Shown: piece after piece, positions 19,450 to 27,449 of the stretch
Layout: each line of letters begins with the position of its first letter
Position numbering within the stretch: the stretch's first letter is position 1
Source: Chryseobacterium angstadtii
GTDB lineage: Bacteria > Bacteroidota > Bacteroidia > Flavobacteriales > Weeksellaceae
DNA length: 64,000 bases
Assembly: GCF_001045465.1 (NCBI RefSeq)
Contig: NZ_LFND01000004.1
Coordinates: 1-64,000 of the forward strand
Reading direction: 5' to 3'
The notes under the pieces: model-generated
Databases searched by the model: none
The model's input: the letters and a program-made list of their open reading frames with translations, nothing else
Told to the model about the DNA's origin: nothing
Made by a program: the position numbers and the translations under genes

Positions 19450-20070
19450 TCACCCACTAATCCTGTAGACACAACGCTGACCTCCTGACAGAATATGATT
19501 GACTCTTTCTACCTGATAATTCTTACCGATAAGATTTTGAAAATTAGAAAGTTCTGCACGGCAGAATCCCTGGCATTCGGTGGCGGCGGCACATATCGGG
19601 CAATGATTTTCTATGAGGAAATAGTCTGCGCCTTCTTTTGTCCATTCTGCCATATATCCTTCTTCGCTGCGGGCTTTTACCAGTACCTCCAAGCGCTCTT
19701 CCAATGATTCCGCATTTACTAAAGCTTTTTCATAGCGCTCATAGGTTTTCTTTTCTCTGTCGTTGATCAACAGATCTAATGCATTCTCACCCAGAAGATT
19801 TTTTACGGACTTTAGAATCTGAACTGTCACATCAGCATGCGAATCCGGAAACTGAGACAGTCCTTTTTCTGTAAGCGTATAGTAAGTAGACGGCCGGCCT
19901 ACTCCTTCACTTTTTGCCAAAGACTTGATAAGCCCCTCATTGGCGAGATTCAGCAAATGCTTTCGGGCTCCCTCTTTAGTAATAGCGAGTTCTTTTGAAA
20001 TTAAAAGTGATGTGGCCTCGCCTCTCATTTTTAAAAACATCAGGATGCGGTCCGCGGCAGGCTTCTTCAT
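19450..20070 (-). CDS. Fe-S-type winged-helix transcriptional regulator (SufR-like)
   Basis: 206 residues from the ATG at 20068-20070. A longer frame opens at 20151, but the best promoter lies inside that extension, so the shorter start is preferred. The N-terminal winged HTH (RILMFLKMRGEATSLLISKE, then GVGRPSTYYTLTEKG) is followed by helices and a C-terminal Cys cluster at about 157, 160, 166 and 170 (HCPICAAATECQGFCRAE). This matches Fe-S-sensing regulators related to SufR. It is divergent from sodA, and its operator (see that entry) overlaps the sodA promoter, so it probably represses the oxidative-stress operon and itself until its cluster is lost. Confidence 0.85.
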   Translation of the reverse strand: MKKPAADRILMFLKMRGEATSLLISKELAITKEGARKHLLNLANEGLIKSLAKSEGVGRPSTYYTLTEKGLSQFPDSHADVTVQILKSVKNLLGENALDLLINDREKKTYERYEKALVNAESLEERLEVLVKARSEEGYMAEWTKEGADYFLIENHCPICAAATECQGFCRAELSNFQNLIGKNYQVERVNHILSGGQRCVYRISG

Positions 20071-20084
20071 TTGACAATAATTAA

Positions 20085-20133
20085 GTTGTTTTATTTTCCT
20101 ACAACAAATATAGTCATTTTCTATAATATACAA
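20085..20133 (-). promoter_or_regulatory. Promoter of the SufR-like regulator with an operator half-site
   Basis: On the minus strand TTG (20131-20133), an 18-bp spacer and TATATTTG (20105-20112) fit the Bacteroidota promoter. Downstream in the leader, GTTGTTTTATT (20085-20095) is identical to one arm of the sodA-side palindrome, and an ACAAC lies near it at 20101. Autoregulation is likely. Confidence 0.65.
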
Positions 20134-20188
20134 TTTATAGCTACAAATCAATAATAATCAAATCATTACAGACCAATTCATTCAAATC

Positions 20189-20236
20189 AATAAAACAACA
20201 GAAAAGTTGTTTTATTTGAATTTATGTTTACCTTTG
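20189..20236 (+). promoter_or_regulatory. sodA promoter overlapped by an 11-bp-arm palindromic operator
   Basis: A perfect inverted repeat, AATAAAACAAC (20189-20199), spacer AGAAAA, GTTGTTTTATT (20206-20216), covers the -33 TTG (20207-20209). After 19 bp comes TACCTTTG (20229-20236), an exact TAnnTTTG -7 box, 25 bp before the sodA ATG. Binding to the palindrome would block RNA polymerase. The divergent Fe-S-type regulator is the obvious ligand. Confidence 0.75.
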
Positions 20237-20261
20237 AAGAAATTAATTAAAAATAAAAGCA

Positions 20262-20888
20262 ATGAAATCATTTACACTACCTCAGCTTCCTTATGCTTAT
20301 GATGCACTGGAACCGTTTATAGATAAAGAAACCATGTCTATTCATCATCAACGCCATCATCAGGCTTATGTAGACAATCTGAATGCAGCTTTAGCACTGG
20401 CAGACGAAACCTCAACCGATCTGGAATCCATACTTCAAAGGATAAGTGAATACAGTCCTGCGGTAAGAAATAATGGCGGAGGACATTACAATCACTCTTT
20501 ATTTTGGGAAATTCTTTCACCTCAACCTCAATTAAATCCTGAAGGGAAACTGGCAGAAGCCATCAACACGACTTTTGGAAGCCTCGAAGATGTCAAAGCG
20601 GAAATGAAAAAATCAGGGCTTGGGCAGTTCGGATCCGGGTGGGTATGGTTATTTGTAAAATTCAATGGCAGCCTGGCTATAGCTTCCACCCCTAATCAGG
20701 ACAATCCAATGATGGATATTCAAACGGTCAACAGAGGGTTCCCGATTCTGGGGATAGATGTATGGGAACACGCCTATTATCTGGCTTATCAGAATAAAAG
20801 AGCAGATTATCTGGAGTCATTCTGGTCAGTTCTCGACTGGTCTGTAGTGGAAAGAAAATATGAAGAAGTTCTTTCAAAATTAAAATAA
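20262..20888 (+). CDS. sodA: Superoxide dismutase, Mn/Fe family with Mn-type signature
   Basis: 208 residues, close to the usual length. Metal ligands are visible: His28 (MSIHHQRHH), His78 (GGGHYNHSLFW), Asp166 and His170 (GIDVWEHAYYL). The Gly in GGGHYNHS and the Gln in NQDNP are those of Mn-type enzymes rather than Fe-type, although Bacteroidota enzymes can be cambialistic. It dismutates superoxide in the cytoplasm; no signal peptide is present. It is the first gene of a plus-strand unit with DUF2480, an FMN reductase and ferredoxin, under the palindrome-controlled promoter. Confidence 0.95.
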   Translation: MKSFTLPQLPYAYDALEPFIDKETMSIHHQRHHQAYVDNLNAALALADETSTDLESILQRISEYSPAVRNNGGGHYNHSLFWEILSPQPQLNPEGKLAEAINTTFGSLEDVKAEMKKSGLGQFGSGWVWLFVKFNGSLAIASTPNQDNPMMDIQTVNRGFPILGIDVWEHAYYLAYQNKRADYLESFWSVLDWSVVERKYEEVLSKLK

Positions 20889-20915
20889 TCATTCAAAATA
20901 CTGATTAAAACAACT

Positions 20916-21422
20916 ATGAATATGAATCAGAACGTTTTTATCAATAAAGCTCAAGCCTCCGGAATTATTGCTTTTGATCTTCTGGATTATAAGCCTACCA
21001 TAGAGGTAATGGAACTGGATATTAAGGATCATCTTTTTATGGGAGAAATCGTAAAGGAAAAGGAATTTAAAGAATCCATTGCAGCAGTAGATTTTTCGGT
21101 GTATCATGAAAAAGCTGTGGCTGTTATCTGTTCTACGGACGCTATTATTCCACCCTGGGTTTTTATGATGCTGATGGAAAAACTGTCTCCTTACGCTGTT
21201 CATGCAGATCTGAACACTGCAGAAACCGTTCATCTGAATCTCTGGAAACGTCGCCTACAATATGCAGATCTGAAACATTATAAAAATCAAAAAGTGGTAG
21301 TGAGAGCAAGGGCAGATCATGATCCTTCTCTTTATTTACTGGCAGCCGGGCTTCTGCAGCCTGTTGTTAAAAGTCTGATGTATGGGGAAATAGGGATGCC
21401 AAAAGTAATTTTTAAAAGTTAG
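20916..21422 (+). CDS. DUF2480 family protein
   Basis: 168 residues (MNMNQNVFINKAQASGIIAF). It matches the DUF2480 family, found in Bacteroidota and without an established function: ELDIKDHLFMGEIVKEKEF near the N-terminus, AVICSTDAIIPPWVFMML in the middle and VVVRARADHDPSLYLLAA near the end. It is cytoplasmic. It starts 27 bp after sodA and 6 bp before the FMN reductase gene, so a role in oxidative or iron-sulfur stress is inferred from the operon. Confidence 0.88.
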   Translation: MNMNQNVFINKAQASGIIAFDLLDYKPTIEVMELDIKDHLFMGEIVKEKEFKESIAAVDFSVYHEKAVAVICSTDAIIPPWVFMMLMEKLSPYAVHADLNTAETVHLNLWKRRLQYADLKHYKNQKVVVRARADHDPSLYLLAAGLLQPVVKSLMYGEIGMPKVIFKS

Positions 21423-21428
21423 AATATC

Positions 21429-22004
21429 ATGAAAGCAATTATATTGAACGGTTCTTTGGAAAGAAGAACAGAATCTACTTCGGGCCGGATTTCTCAATAC
21501 TTTTCAGAAGGTCTTGAAAAATTGGGTTTTCAGGCAGAAATCTTCACCCTGGCAGATTCCGGAATTCCTCTTTTCGATCTAAGTCTTACGAAAACTCCGC
21601 TGGCCGTGGAACGCATGACTCAACTGTTTCTTGATGCTGATGTTCACTTCTGGCTGGCTCCGCTTTATCACGGAAGCATTCCCGGGGTGATGAAAAACTG
21701 CCTTGATTGGCTTGAAGTGACTGCCAGACATCATCCGCCTTATCTTACAGACAAAACTGTTGGGCTCATATGTTGGGCAGATGGTCTACAGGCCATACAG
21801 GGAATCAACACAATGGACATCATCGCTAAATCGCTCAGAGCGTGGCCGTTGCCATTCAGCGTTCCAGTCATCAGAACTGCATTGTTTGACCATGAAAATC
21901 CTACAAAAATATCTTCCCAATATGCTTATAAATTTGATCAATTGATCAATATTGCAGCAACAAAAAGAATAGAAAACAGCTTGTATCCAGTAAAACCCGG
22001 GTAG
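21429..22004 (+). CDS. NAD(P)H-dependent FMN reductase
   Basis: 191 residues with a flavodoxin-like fold: phosphate-binding start KAIILNGSLERRTESTSGRI, then FWLAPLYHGSIPGVMKNCLDW (the substrate-loop motif of this family). It should use FMN and NAD(P)H to reduce flavins, quinones or similar acceptors. The next gene, a 2Fe-2S ferredoxin, begins 1 bp after its stop, so reductase and ferredoxin are tightly co-expressed and may share electrons. Confidence 0.88.
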   Translation: MKAIILNGSLERRTESTSGRISQYFSEGLEKLGFQAEIFTLADSGIPLFDLSLTKTPLAVERMTQLFLDADVHFWLAPLYHGSIPGVMKNCLDWLEVTARHHPPYLTDKTVGLICWADGLQAIQGINTMDIIAKSLRAWPLPFSVPVIRTALFDHENPTKISSQYAYKFDQLINIAATKRIENSLYPVKPG

Positions 22005-22005
22005 A

Positions 22006-22329
22006 ATGAAAGATGAAATTTTGATTACCGTAAAAGATCAGAACGGAACTATTCACCATCTGGTCTGTCCTTTGGAAATGGGACTCAGCCTGAAAGATAT
22101 CTGCAAAGCCTATGAACTGCCTATGGAAGCGATGTGCGGAGGAATGGCCATGTGTGCAACCTGCCACTGCTATATTCTCTCAGAAACACAGCTTTTGCCG
22201 GATAAAAGTGATATTGAAGAAGCTCTGCTTTCTGAAATTTTCACATCAGTCCCATCCAGCAGACTGGCTTGCCAAATTCAGCTGACATCAGCAATGGACG
22301 GGCTTTCAATAGAAATTGCCCCCTCATAA
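22006..22329 (+). CDS. Adrenodoxin-type 2Fe-2S ferredoxin
   Basis: 107 residues with the plant/adrenodoxin 2Fe-2S motif C-x5-C-x2-C in MCGGMAMCATCHCY and a fourth Cys in SSRLACQIQL. It starts 1 bp after the FMN reductase stop. It carries electrons in the cytoplasm, probably for repair or reduction during oxidative stress, as judged from the sod operon. Confidence 0.9.
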   Translation: MKDEILITVKDQNGTIHHLVCPLEMGLSLKDICKAYELPMEAMCGGMAMCATCHCYILSETQLLPDKSDIEEALLSEIFTSVPSSRLACQIQLTSAMDGLSIEIAPS

Positions 22330-22484
22330 GCTGTAAAAATAAAAGACTACTAAAGCGTTACGTAATTTCACGCTAAAGCAGACTATTTTTTTTCATTAAT
22401 TTATGTTTAGCAGGGATTTCTAAGACATATGATGTTGAAAGAAATCCCTTTTTTAAATCATGATGTACTATTAAAATATAAGAT

Positions 22485-22832
22485 ATGGCTATTAAAATAA
22501 CCGATGACTGCATCAATTGCGGGGCCTGTGAGCCTGAATGTCCCAACGCTGCCATTTACGAAGGCGCTATCGACTGGCGATGGAAAGACAAAACAACCCT
22601 TTCCGGAAAAATAACTTTTCCGGACGGGACGGAAAATGATGCCGATGCTTATCAACAGGCTTATTCAGACGACGTCTATTATATTGTTCCCGGAAAGTGT
22701 ACTGAATGTAAGGGATTTCACGAAGAGCCTCAATGTAAAACAGTATGCCCTGTAGATTGTTGTATAGATGACCCTGATCATCGGGAGGCAGATGAAACGT
22801 TATTTGACCGCCAAAAGTTCCTTCATCAATAA
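22485..22832 (+). CDS. 2[4Fe-4S] bacterial-type ferredoxin
   Basis: 115 residues with two cluster motifs: CINCGACEPECPNA near the N-terminus and KCTECKGFHEEPQCKTVCPV, the second with the enlarged loop typical of Alvin-type ferredoxins. It lies 155 bp after the 2Fe-2S ferredoxin gene on the same strand. A T-rich stretch between them could end most upstream transcripts, so it may be partly independent. It is a low-potential electron carrier. Confidence 0.92.
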   Translation: MAIKITDDCINCGACEPECPNAAIYEGAIDWRWKDKTTLSGKITFPDGTENDADAYQQAYSDDVYYIVPGKCTECKGFHEEPQCKTVCPVDCCIDDPDHREADETLFDRQKFLHQ

Positions 22833-23061
22833 ACATTTTGAAATTTTATTTAAAGAATTTTACCTGCAAAGTCACAAATTGAAGAGTTAATGAATTATTA
22901 TCAATTATAAAATATATACTATTGTTTTTCAAAATATTATAAAAAAAATACTTAACAATTTTTAGTTTAAATTCTTATAGTGAGCTAACAAATAGTTAAC
23001 AAACGTAAAAGCAACTTCTAAGATATACGAGATAATTTTATAAAAACAAAATCTTAGAAGA

Positions 23062-23802
23062 ATGGAAAAAAATTTATTGTCTTTATCATTTTTATTTTTC
23101 CTACCCCTTTGCTCATTAACTTTAGCCCAATCTCCTAAGGTAGGTGTTAATACAGATACTCCACAAAAAACACTACACGTAGACGGCTCATTACAGATTA
23201 CCAATGAACTCAATCTAGGAGGAACTAAAAATACGGCTGGATCTGCCGGAATATCAGGACAGGTGCTTATATCAAAAGGGAATAATACCTCACCTACATG
23301 GGAAACTCTCGATGAATTAAAAGGTGCTGTATCCGGTACCTTCTATGCTCAGGGAACTGTTTCTGTAACTGTAAATCCCGGCAGCACTGCCGATGTCCCC
23401 GGAATCACAGGAACATTTACTGTGCCTTCAGGAAAAACACAGACTTTTTTAATTATGATTTTAGGCTATGCAAGAGCATCAACCAATGCATATAATTTGG
23501 ATACACAGGGAGTATTTTCTTTACTTCAGAATGGTATAAAAATCTCTTCAGCATTTACGTTTTCGACTTCAGCATCCCAGCCAGGAAGTCCTAACCCTAA
23601 TACTTCATTGGTTAATCTGTCCGCTCCTGTCAACTTTTTTAAAGCCGTTACTCTTCCTGCAGGCACCTATACTTTCAAAGTACAGTACACCTCATGGTCG
23701 GGAACTCAGGTAATTAACCATATCCCTTCTGAATATGGCGGATATAATGGAGATAATGAAGCAATGCTAACCAAAATGCAGGTTTTTGTCTTTAGTAACT
23801 AA
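23062..23802 (+). CDS. Secreted surface protein with tail-fibre-like N-terminus
   Basis: 246 residues with a signal peptide (MEKNLLSLSFLFFLPLCSLTLA). The mature start KVGVNTDTPQKTLHVDGSLQ is the repeat-like VGxNTxxPxxTLHV motif of many Chryseobacterium surface proteins that resemble phage-tail-fibre or collagen-like proteins. The rest is Ser/Thr-rich beta structure (PAGTYTFKVQYTSW). There is no T9SS sorting tail. It is a single-gene unit with a long 3' inverted repeat. Confidence 0.75.
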   Translation: MEKNLLSLSFLFFLPLCSLTLAQSPKVGVNTDTPQKTLHVDGSLQITNELNLGGTKNTAGSAGISGQVLISKGNNTSPTWETLDELKGAVSGTFYAQGTVSVTVNPGSTADVPGITGTFTVPSGKTQTFLIMILGYARASTNAYNLDTQGVFSLLQNGIKISSAFTFSTSASQPGSPNPNTSLVNLSAPVNFFKAVTLPAGTYTFKVQYTSWSGTQVINHIPSEYGGYNGDNEAMLTKMQVFVFSN

Positions 23803-23827
23803 ATAATTCAATATATATCTTATTTCA

Positions 23828-23904
23828 AAGACAGGAGGCGTAATTTTTCTCATACAACACTACAATTTTTTTAGAATATTCAACTTTGATCTCCCTCCTG
23901 TCTT
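23828..23904 (+). terminator. Inverted repeat, probable terminator
   Basis: AAGACAGGAGG (23828-23838) pairs perfectly with CCTCCTGTCTT (23894-23904), followed by CTTTATTTATT. The 55-nt loop is long for an intrinsic terminator, but it lies directly after the gene. Confidence 0.5.
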
Positions 23905-23980
23905 CTTTATTTATTAAACTTGTTTAAACTTTTTAGCAGGACATTAAAAGTATAAAATAAGTCTGTTCAAGATATTTTGA

Positions 23981-24335
23981 GCTTAACCACAAAAGAAACA
24001 AAAGCTATTTGCACAGCTGTTAGATATGATAAAAGTTCTCAAAAGAATAAAAACCAAAAATTTTTAAAGGCTTATTTGAACTTCTATGCGCAAAGTATTT
24101 AAACTTAAAAATCAATAAAGTGTTTAAAATAAAACTTTTGTGACTCGTATGGTTAAATAATAAACCATTAAGATTTTTAAGCATTGAAGAATAATTAAGA
24201 TAAGTTTCGCTTTAAGTATTTCCTTGTAGCTTAAAAAAATCCATTGGATTTTATCTTAACTTCATTGATCATCTTCAGTGATCTTAATGTTTAAAAATTA
24301 TCTCGCAGATTTCACAGATTAAGCAGATTTGCGGT
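23981..24335. repeat. Diverged single copy of the ~300-bp repeat
   Basis: It shares with the 5.9-6.7 kb array the AAAACTTTTGTGACT..GGTTAAATAATAAACCATTAAG block, the TTTCGCTTTAAGTA block, the hairpin AAAATCC-ATT-GGATTTT (loop changed, stem kept) and the GCAGATTTCACAGATT end. It fills most of the 562-bp spacer between convergent genes. Confidence 0.75.
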
Positions 24336-24364
24336 TTATAAACAGCTTTATTGTAAAAAATAAA

Positions 24365-25300
24365 CTACTTCATTTTAAGCTCATCATAAATCTTTTGGGT
24401 AGCGGGTGTTTCAATACCTACTTCTTTTCCAAAACCTATTACAGCACCACCTAATAATTCCAATTCATTTTGTTTTTTTCCTGAATTGATATCCAGTTGT
24501 AAAGAGGTTGGGGTTTCAAATGGAAATGCAGAAGCTTTTTCGAATGTTTTCTGAATAATATCTTCTTCCAGCGAAATATCTTTTTTAGCAGCAATCTGCT
24601 GTATTTCCTTCATCATAGCCGTTGCTTCCTCTTTTTGCTGTTCATCCGTACAAACAGTTCCCATAGAAGAATTATGTTTAGCGGTTACCAATCCGAAACT
24701 GGAAATAAAAATAAATTTGGTCCAGATTGCTGATAATGAATTATCTTTAAAATCCAGATCAATTTTACTCTCTTTTATCATATCAATCACCCAGTCTATG
24801 TCTGCCTCAAAGTGCTGTGGATCCCTTCCTACAATCATTTTCCCTGATTTTCCTTTATGTTCTACGATCCCTTTTTCTTTGATATGAGAAGCTACATAGA
24901 TGCACGTAGGCAGAATAAGATGATCCGGAATTACCTTTCTAATTCTTTCATAAATATCAGCGCCATTCATCATCGGAAGCAATATGGTGTCTTTTGTGAT
25001 GACTTCTTTGAGCTGGCTGCAGACATTTTCAAGATCGTATTCTTTTACACCAATCAGAACCAGATCCGGATTTTCAAGATTACTGATCTGTTCTTCAACG
25101 GCATCCGGAAAAGTATGCCCCACCGGATGTTCCGGAGACAAAAGACTAAGGCCGTTTTCCTTTACTTTTTGGTATGTCTCTCTTCTTGCTACAAAAGTGA
25201 TTTTATATTTTCCTGAAGTTTCGTTTTCCTGATTAATTTTAAATCCAAAATATCCGCCTACTCCACCCAATCCAAGCACTACAATGTGTTTCTTATTCAT
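24365..25300 (-). CDS. Ketopantoate reductase (PanE/ApbA) family protein
   Basis: 311 residues with N-terminal Rossmann motif VVLGLGGVGGYFG and the C-terminal helical domain with Lys in WTKFIFISS and ETPTSLQLDINSGKKQNELE, as in 2-dehydropantoate 2-reductases. The family reaction is NADPH-dependent reduction of 2-dehydropantoate to pantoate (coenzyme A route). Stand-alone paralogues are common, so the true substrate may differ. It lies next to a Crp-like regulator in the same direction (63-bp gap). Confidence 0.88.
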   Translation of the reverse strand: MNKKHIVVLGLGGVGGYFGFKINQENETSGKYKITFVARRETYQKVKENGLSLLSPEHPVGHTFPDAVEEQISNLENPDLVLIGVKEYDLENVCSQLKEVITKDTILLPMMNGADIYERIRKVIPDHLILPTCIYVASHIKEKGIVEHKGKSGKMIVGRDPQHFEADIDWVIDMIKESKIDLDFKDNSLSAIWTKFIFISSFGLVTAKHNSSMGTVCTDEQQKEEATAMMKEIQQIAAKKDISLEEDIIQKTFEKASAFPFETPTSLQLDINSGKKQNELELLGGAVIGFGKEVGIETPATQKIYDELKMK

Positions 25301-25363
25301 AAACTTATTTTTAACAAAGATGGTTTACAAATCCTGAACGATCACTTGACAAATGCAAAGAAA

Positions 25364-25945
25364 TTATATTTTATGAATGTCTCTCCTGATTCTGCTGAGT
25401 GAGCTGTCTTTAATTCCCAGATAAGATGCAATGACCTTTAGCGGAACATGCTGAAAAATATCCGGATGCTTTTTCATCAGGTTGAAATATCTTGTAGATG
25501 CTTTCTGGCTGGCCATTTCAATCAGCCGGTCATGAATGCTGTAATAATTAAGAACAAAAAGAAGCCTGCTAAATTCTCTGAATTCAGGAATATTATGAAA
25601 ATTGTACTGTACATTCTCCAGACCGGTTTCCCAAAAAGAACAGTCTGTAATGGTCTGATATATTTCTTTCACGGGTTCCTGTCTGAAAAATGATACAAAA
25701 TCGTTCACAAAACACGGAGCCACATAAATATGGGTTGTAATTTCTTCGTTATCTTCATTCAGAATGTAAGAACGGACATAGCCTTTTTCCAGGAAAAATG
25801 TTTTGGTACTCACCTCATCTTTGTTCAACAGAATTCCATTGGCTTTCAATTCAAAATGAACAAATGTGTCCGTAATTTTCTCCACAGTCTCTTCCTGAAT
25901 TTCGAACAGAGAATGGAAATAGGCATTAATTGAGGATTTATCCAT
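25364..25945 (-). CDS. Crp/Fnr-like transcriptional regulator
   Basis: 193 residues with an N-terminal cNMP-binding-type beta barrel (FFLEKGYVRSYILNEDNEEI) and a C-terminal HTH (VPLKVIASYLGIKDSSLSRI). It belongs to the Flavobacteriia Crp group in which the classical cAMP-binding arginine motif is not evident. It lies directly upstream of the PanE-like gene and may control it. Confidence 0.88.
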   Translation of the reverse strand: MDKSSINAYFHSLFEIQEETVEKITDTFVHFELKANGILLNKDEVSTKTFFLEKGYVRSYILNEDNEEITTHIYVAPCFVNDFVSFFRQEPVKEIYQTITDCSFWETGLENVQYNFHNIPEFREFSRLLFVLNYYSIHDRLIEMASQKASTRYFNLMKKHPDIFQHVPLKVIASYLGIKDSSLSRIRRDIHKI

Positions 25946-26040
25946 GATATGTTAATGAGTTTTCAGCAACCTTCAAAAATAAAAAAAATCTCTGACACCT
26001 CCTTTGAATAAAGCGCTTTCTGCATTTCTTCGTATCCAGA

Positions 26041-26403
26041 TCAGAACTCTTCCCAGCCTTCCTGCTGAGGGTCATATTTTGCAAATTCTCCGGTGTCTGT
26101 AAATTCAGAAGCAGTCATTCCTACTTCAAAAATAGAGTTTTCACTCAGGTTAGCGTTGAAATACAGCCCTTTTTCTGTTAATAAAACGGTTCCAAAATCT
26201 TCATCCGGATGATTGAAATGAGACCCGGAATCGTCTTCTCTTACCAGTTCATATTGATATTTTAAAAGACGTTCCTTTAATTCTGCGGTCTGCTTTGCTG
26301 TAAAAGAAGCCAGATTATCTTCCCGGTCAAAGAAGCTGTCATTGTCGGCAGCCTGCTCTCTTTCTTTGGTTTCAATGCTGAATAACTGAATATGATAGCT
26401 CAT
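26041..26403 (-). CDS. Small acidic protein, unknown function
   Basis: 120 residues, rich in Asp/Glu (EREQAADNDSFFDREDN, EWEEF-like end), cytoplasmic. The first part is helical (FTAKQTAELKERLLKYQYEL) and the second beta-rich (DFGTVLLTEKGLYFNANL). It starts 17 bp after the upstream luciferase-like gene on the same strand, so they form a short operon. I do not recognise the family. Confidence 0.7.
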   Translation of the reverse strand: MSYHIQLFSIETKEREQAADNDSFFDREDNLASFTAKQTAELKERLLKYQYELVREDDSGSHFNHPDEDFGTVLLTEKGLYFNANLSENSIFEVGMTASEFTDTGEFAKYDPQQEGWEEF

Positions 26404-26420
26404 GAGGAGTATATTGATTA

Positions 26421-27413
26421 TTAATGCGTCAATATAAGACTTTTATAGGTATCCATGCGGTCTTTTTCTCTAAACATATTACAGAGGACTATGATCTCAT
26501 CGGTATTATATTCTTCCGCTTTTTCCTGTAAACGCTTTGAAATTTGGGTGGGAGTATCTGCAACAATATGATCCAGAATCTTAAAAAATTCTTCTTCATC
26601 TGCACTTCCCGATATTCTCTGCTCAATGATTTCGGAAGAAAGGAGCGGTTCAGGGGCCTGAACATGGCGGGCCTGCATAAACTGATAAGCCATTCCGTAA
26701 GCATTTCTTTTAGCCTCATCTGCACTGGATGCTACTGATACGGCAACAGCTACCTGCAGTGAAGGAACCGGGCTGTATTGATTTCTGTCAAATTCATTCA
26801 GATAGGTTTCTGTACTTTCTATCCCAGCATCATTCTTCATAAAATCAGCATATGAATACCCTACTCCATGTTTTGCGGCTTCTGTCGCGGACTGAATACC
26901 GGAACCCAACCAAAGAATTTCCGGAAACTGTTGAAGATCTGTAGGCTGCGCAATAAGATCATGGTAAACGCCTTTTTCCTCTTTAATATACCGGATGATT
27001 TCTTCCAGTTTAGCTTCCTGACTTGATAAAATAACGGGTCTGTGATTGTTCAATGCAGACACCGCATCTTTTAAACCTCCCGGTGCTTTGCCCAATCCTA
27101 AGACAAAACGTCCCGGATAGAAACTGCCCAGCATTTTTGCCCATTCCGCAATTTTGTAAGCAGAATAATTTTTCATCATGATTCCACCCGTTCCAACTTT
27201 AATGCGTCTGGTCTTTTCCAGTACCACAGCAGAAAGAATTTCAGGACTTGAGCTTCCATATGCGCTTACCCCATGGTGTTCAGAATAAACCACCTGATGA
27301 AATCCTGCTTTATCAGCAAACAGGGCAAGATCAATACTGTTTTTCAATGCCTGCAATGCACTTCCTCCTTCAATCGTAGGAGACTGATCCAGAATGCCTA
27401 ATTTCAATTTCAT
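26421..27413 (-). CDS. LLM class flavin-dependent oxidoreductase
   Basis: 330 residues with the luciferase-like monooxygenase fold: LGILDQSPTIEGG at the N-terminus, YSEHHGVSAYGSSSPEIL, KVGTGGIMMKNYSAYKIAEW and FVLGLGKAPGG. These are the hallmark regions of the Group 1 LLM family, which use reduced FMN (or F420) for oxidation. The substrate is unknown. It is followed by a small acidic-protein gene. Confidence 0.92.
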   Translation of the reverse strand: MKLKLGILDQSPTIEGGSALQALKNSIDLALFADKAGFHQVVYSEHHGVSAYGSSSPEILSAVVLEKTRRIKVGTGGIMMKNYSAYKIAEWAKMLGSFYPGRFVLGLGKAPGGLKDAVSALNNHRPVILSSQEAKLEEIIRYIKEEKGVYHDLIAQPTDLQQFPEILWLGSGIQSATEAAKHGVGYSYADFMKNDAGIESTETYLNEFDRNQYSPVPSLQVAVAVSVASSADEAKRNAYGMAYQFMQARHVQAPEPLLSSEIIEQRISGSADEEEFFKILDHIVADTPTQISKRLQEKAEEYNTDEIIVLCNMFREKDRMDTYKSLILTH

Positions 27414-27449
27414 ATAAACCGTTTGCTTTTAAAGTAAAACTAACATAAA

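Noticed and set aside
19450..20151. Longer version of the SufR-like regulator beginning at 20151
   Set aside because: The extra 27 residues (Cys/Tyr/Ile-rich) do not fit the family and contain the best promoter, so translation from 20070 is preferred.
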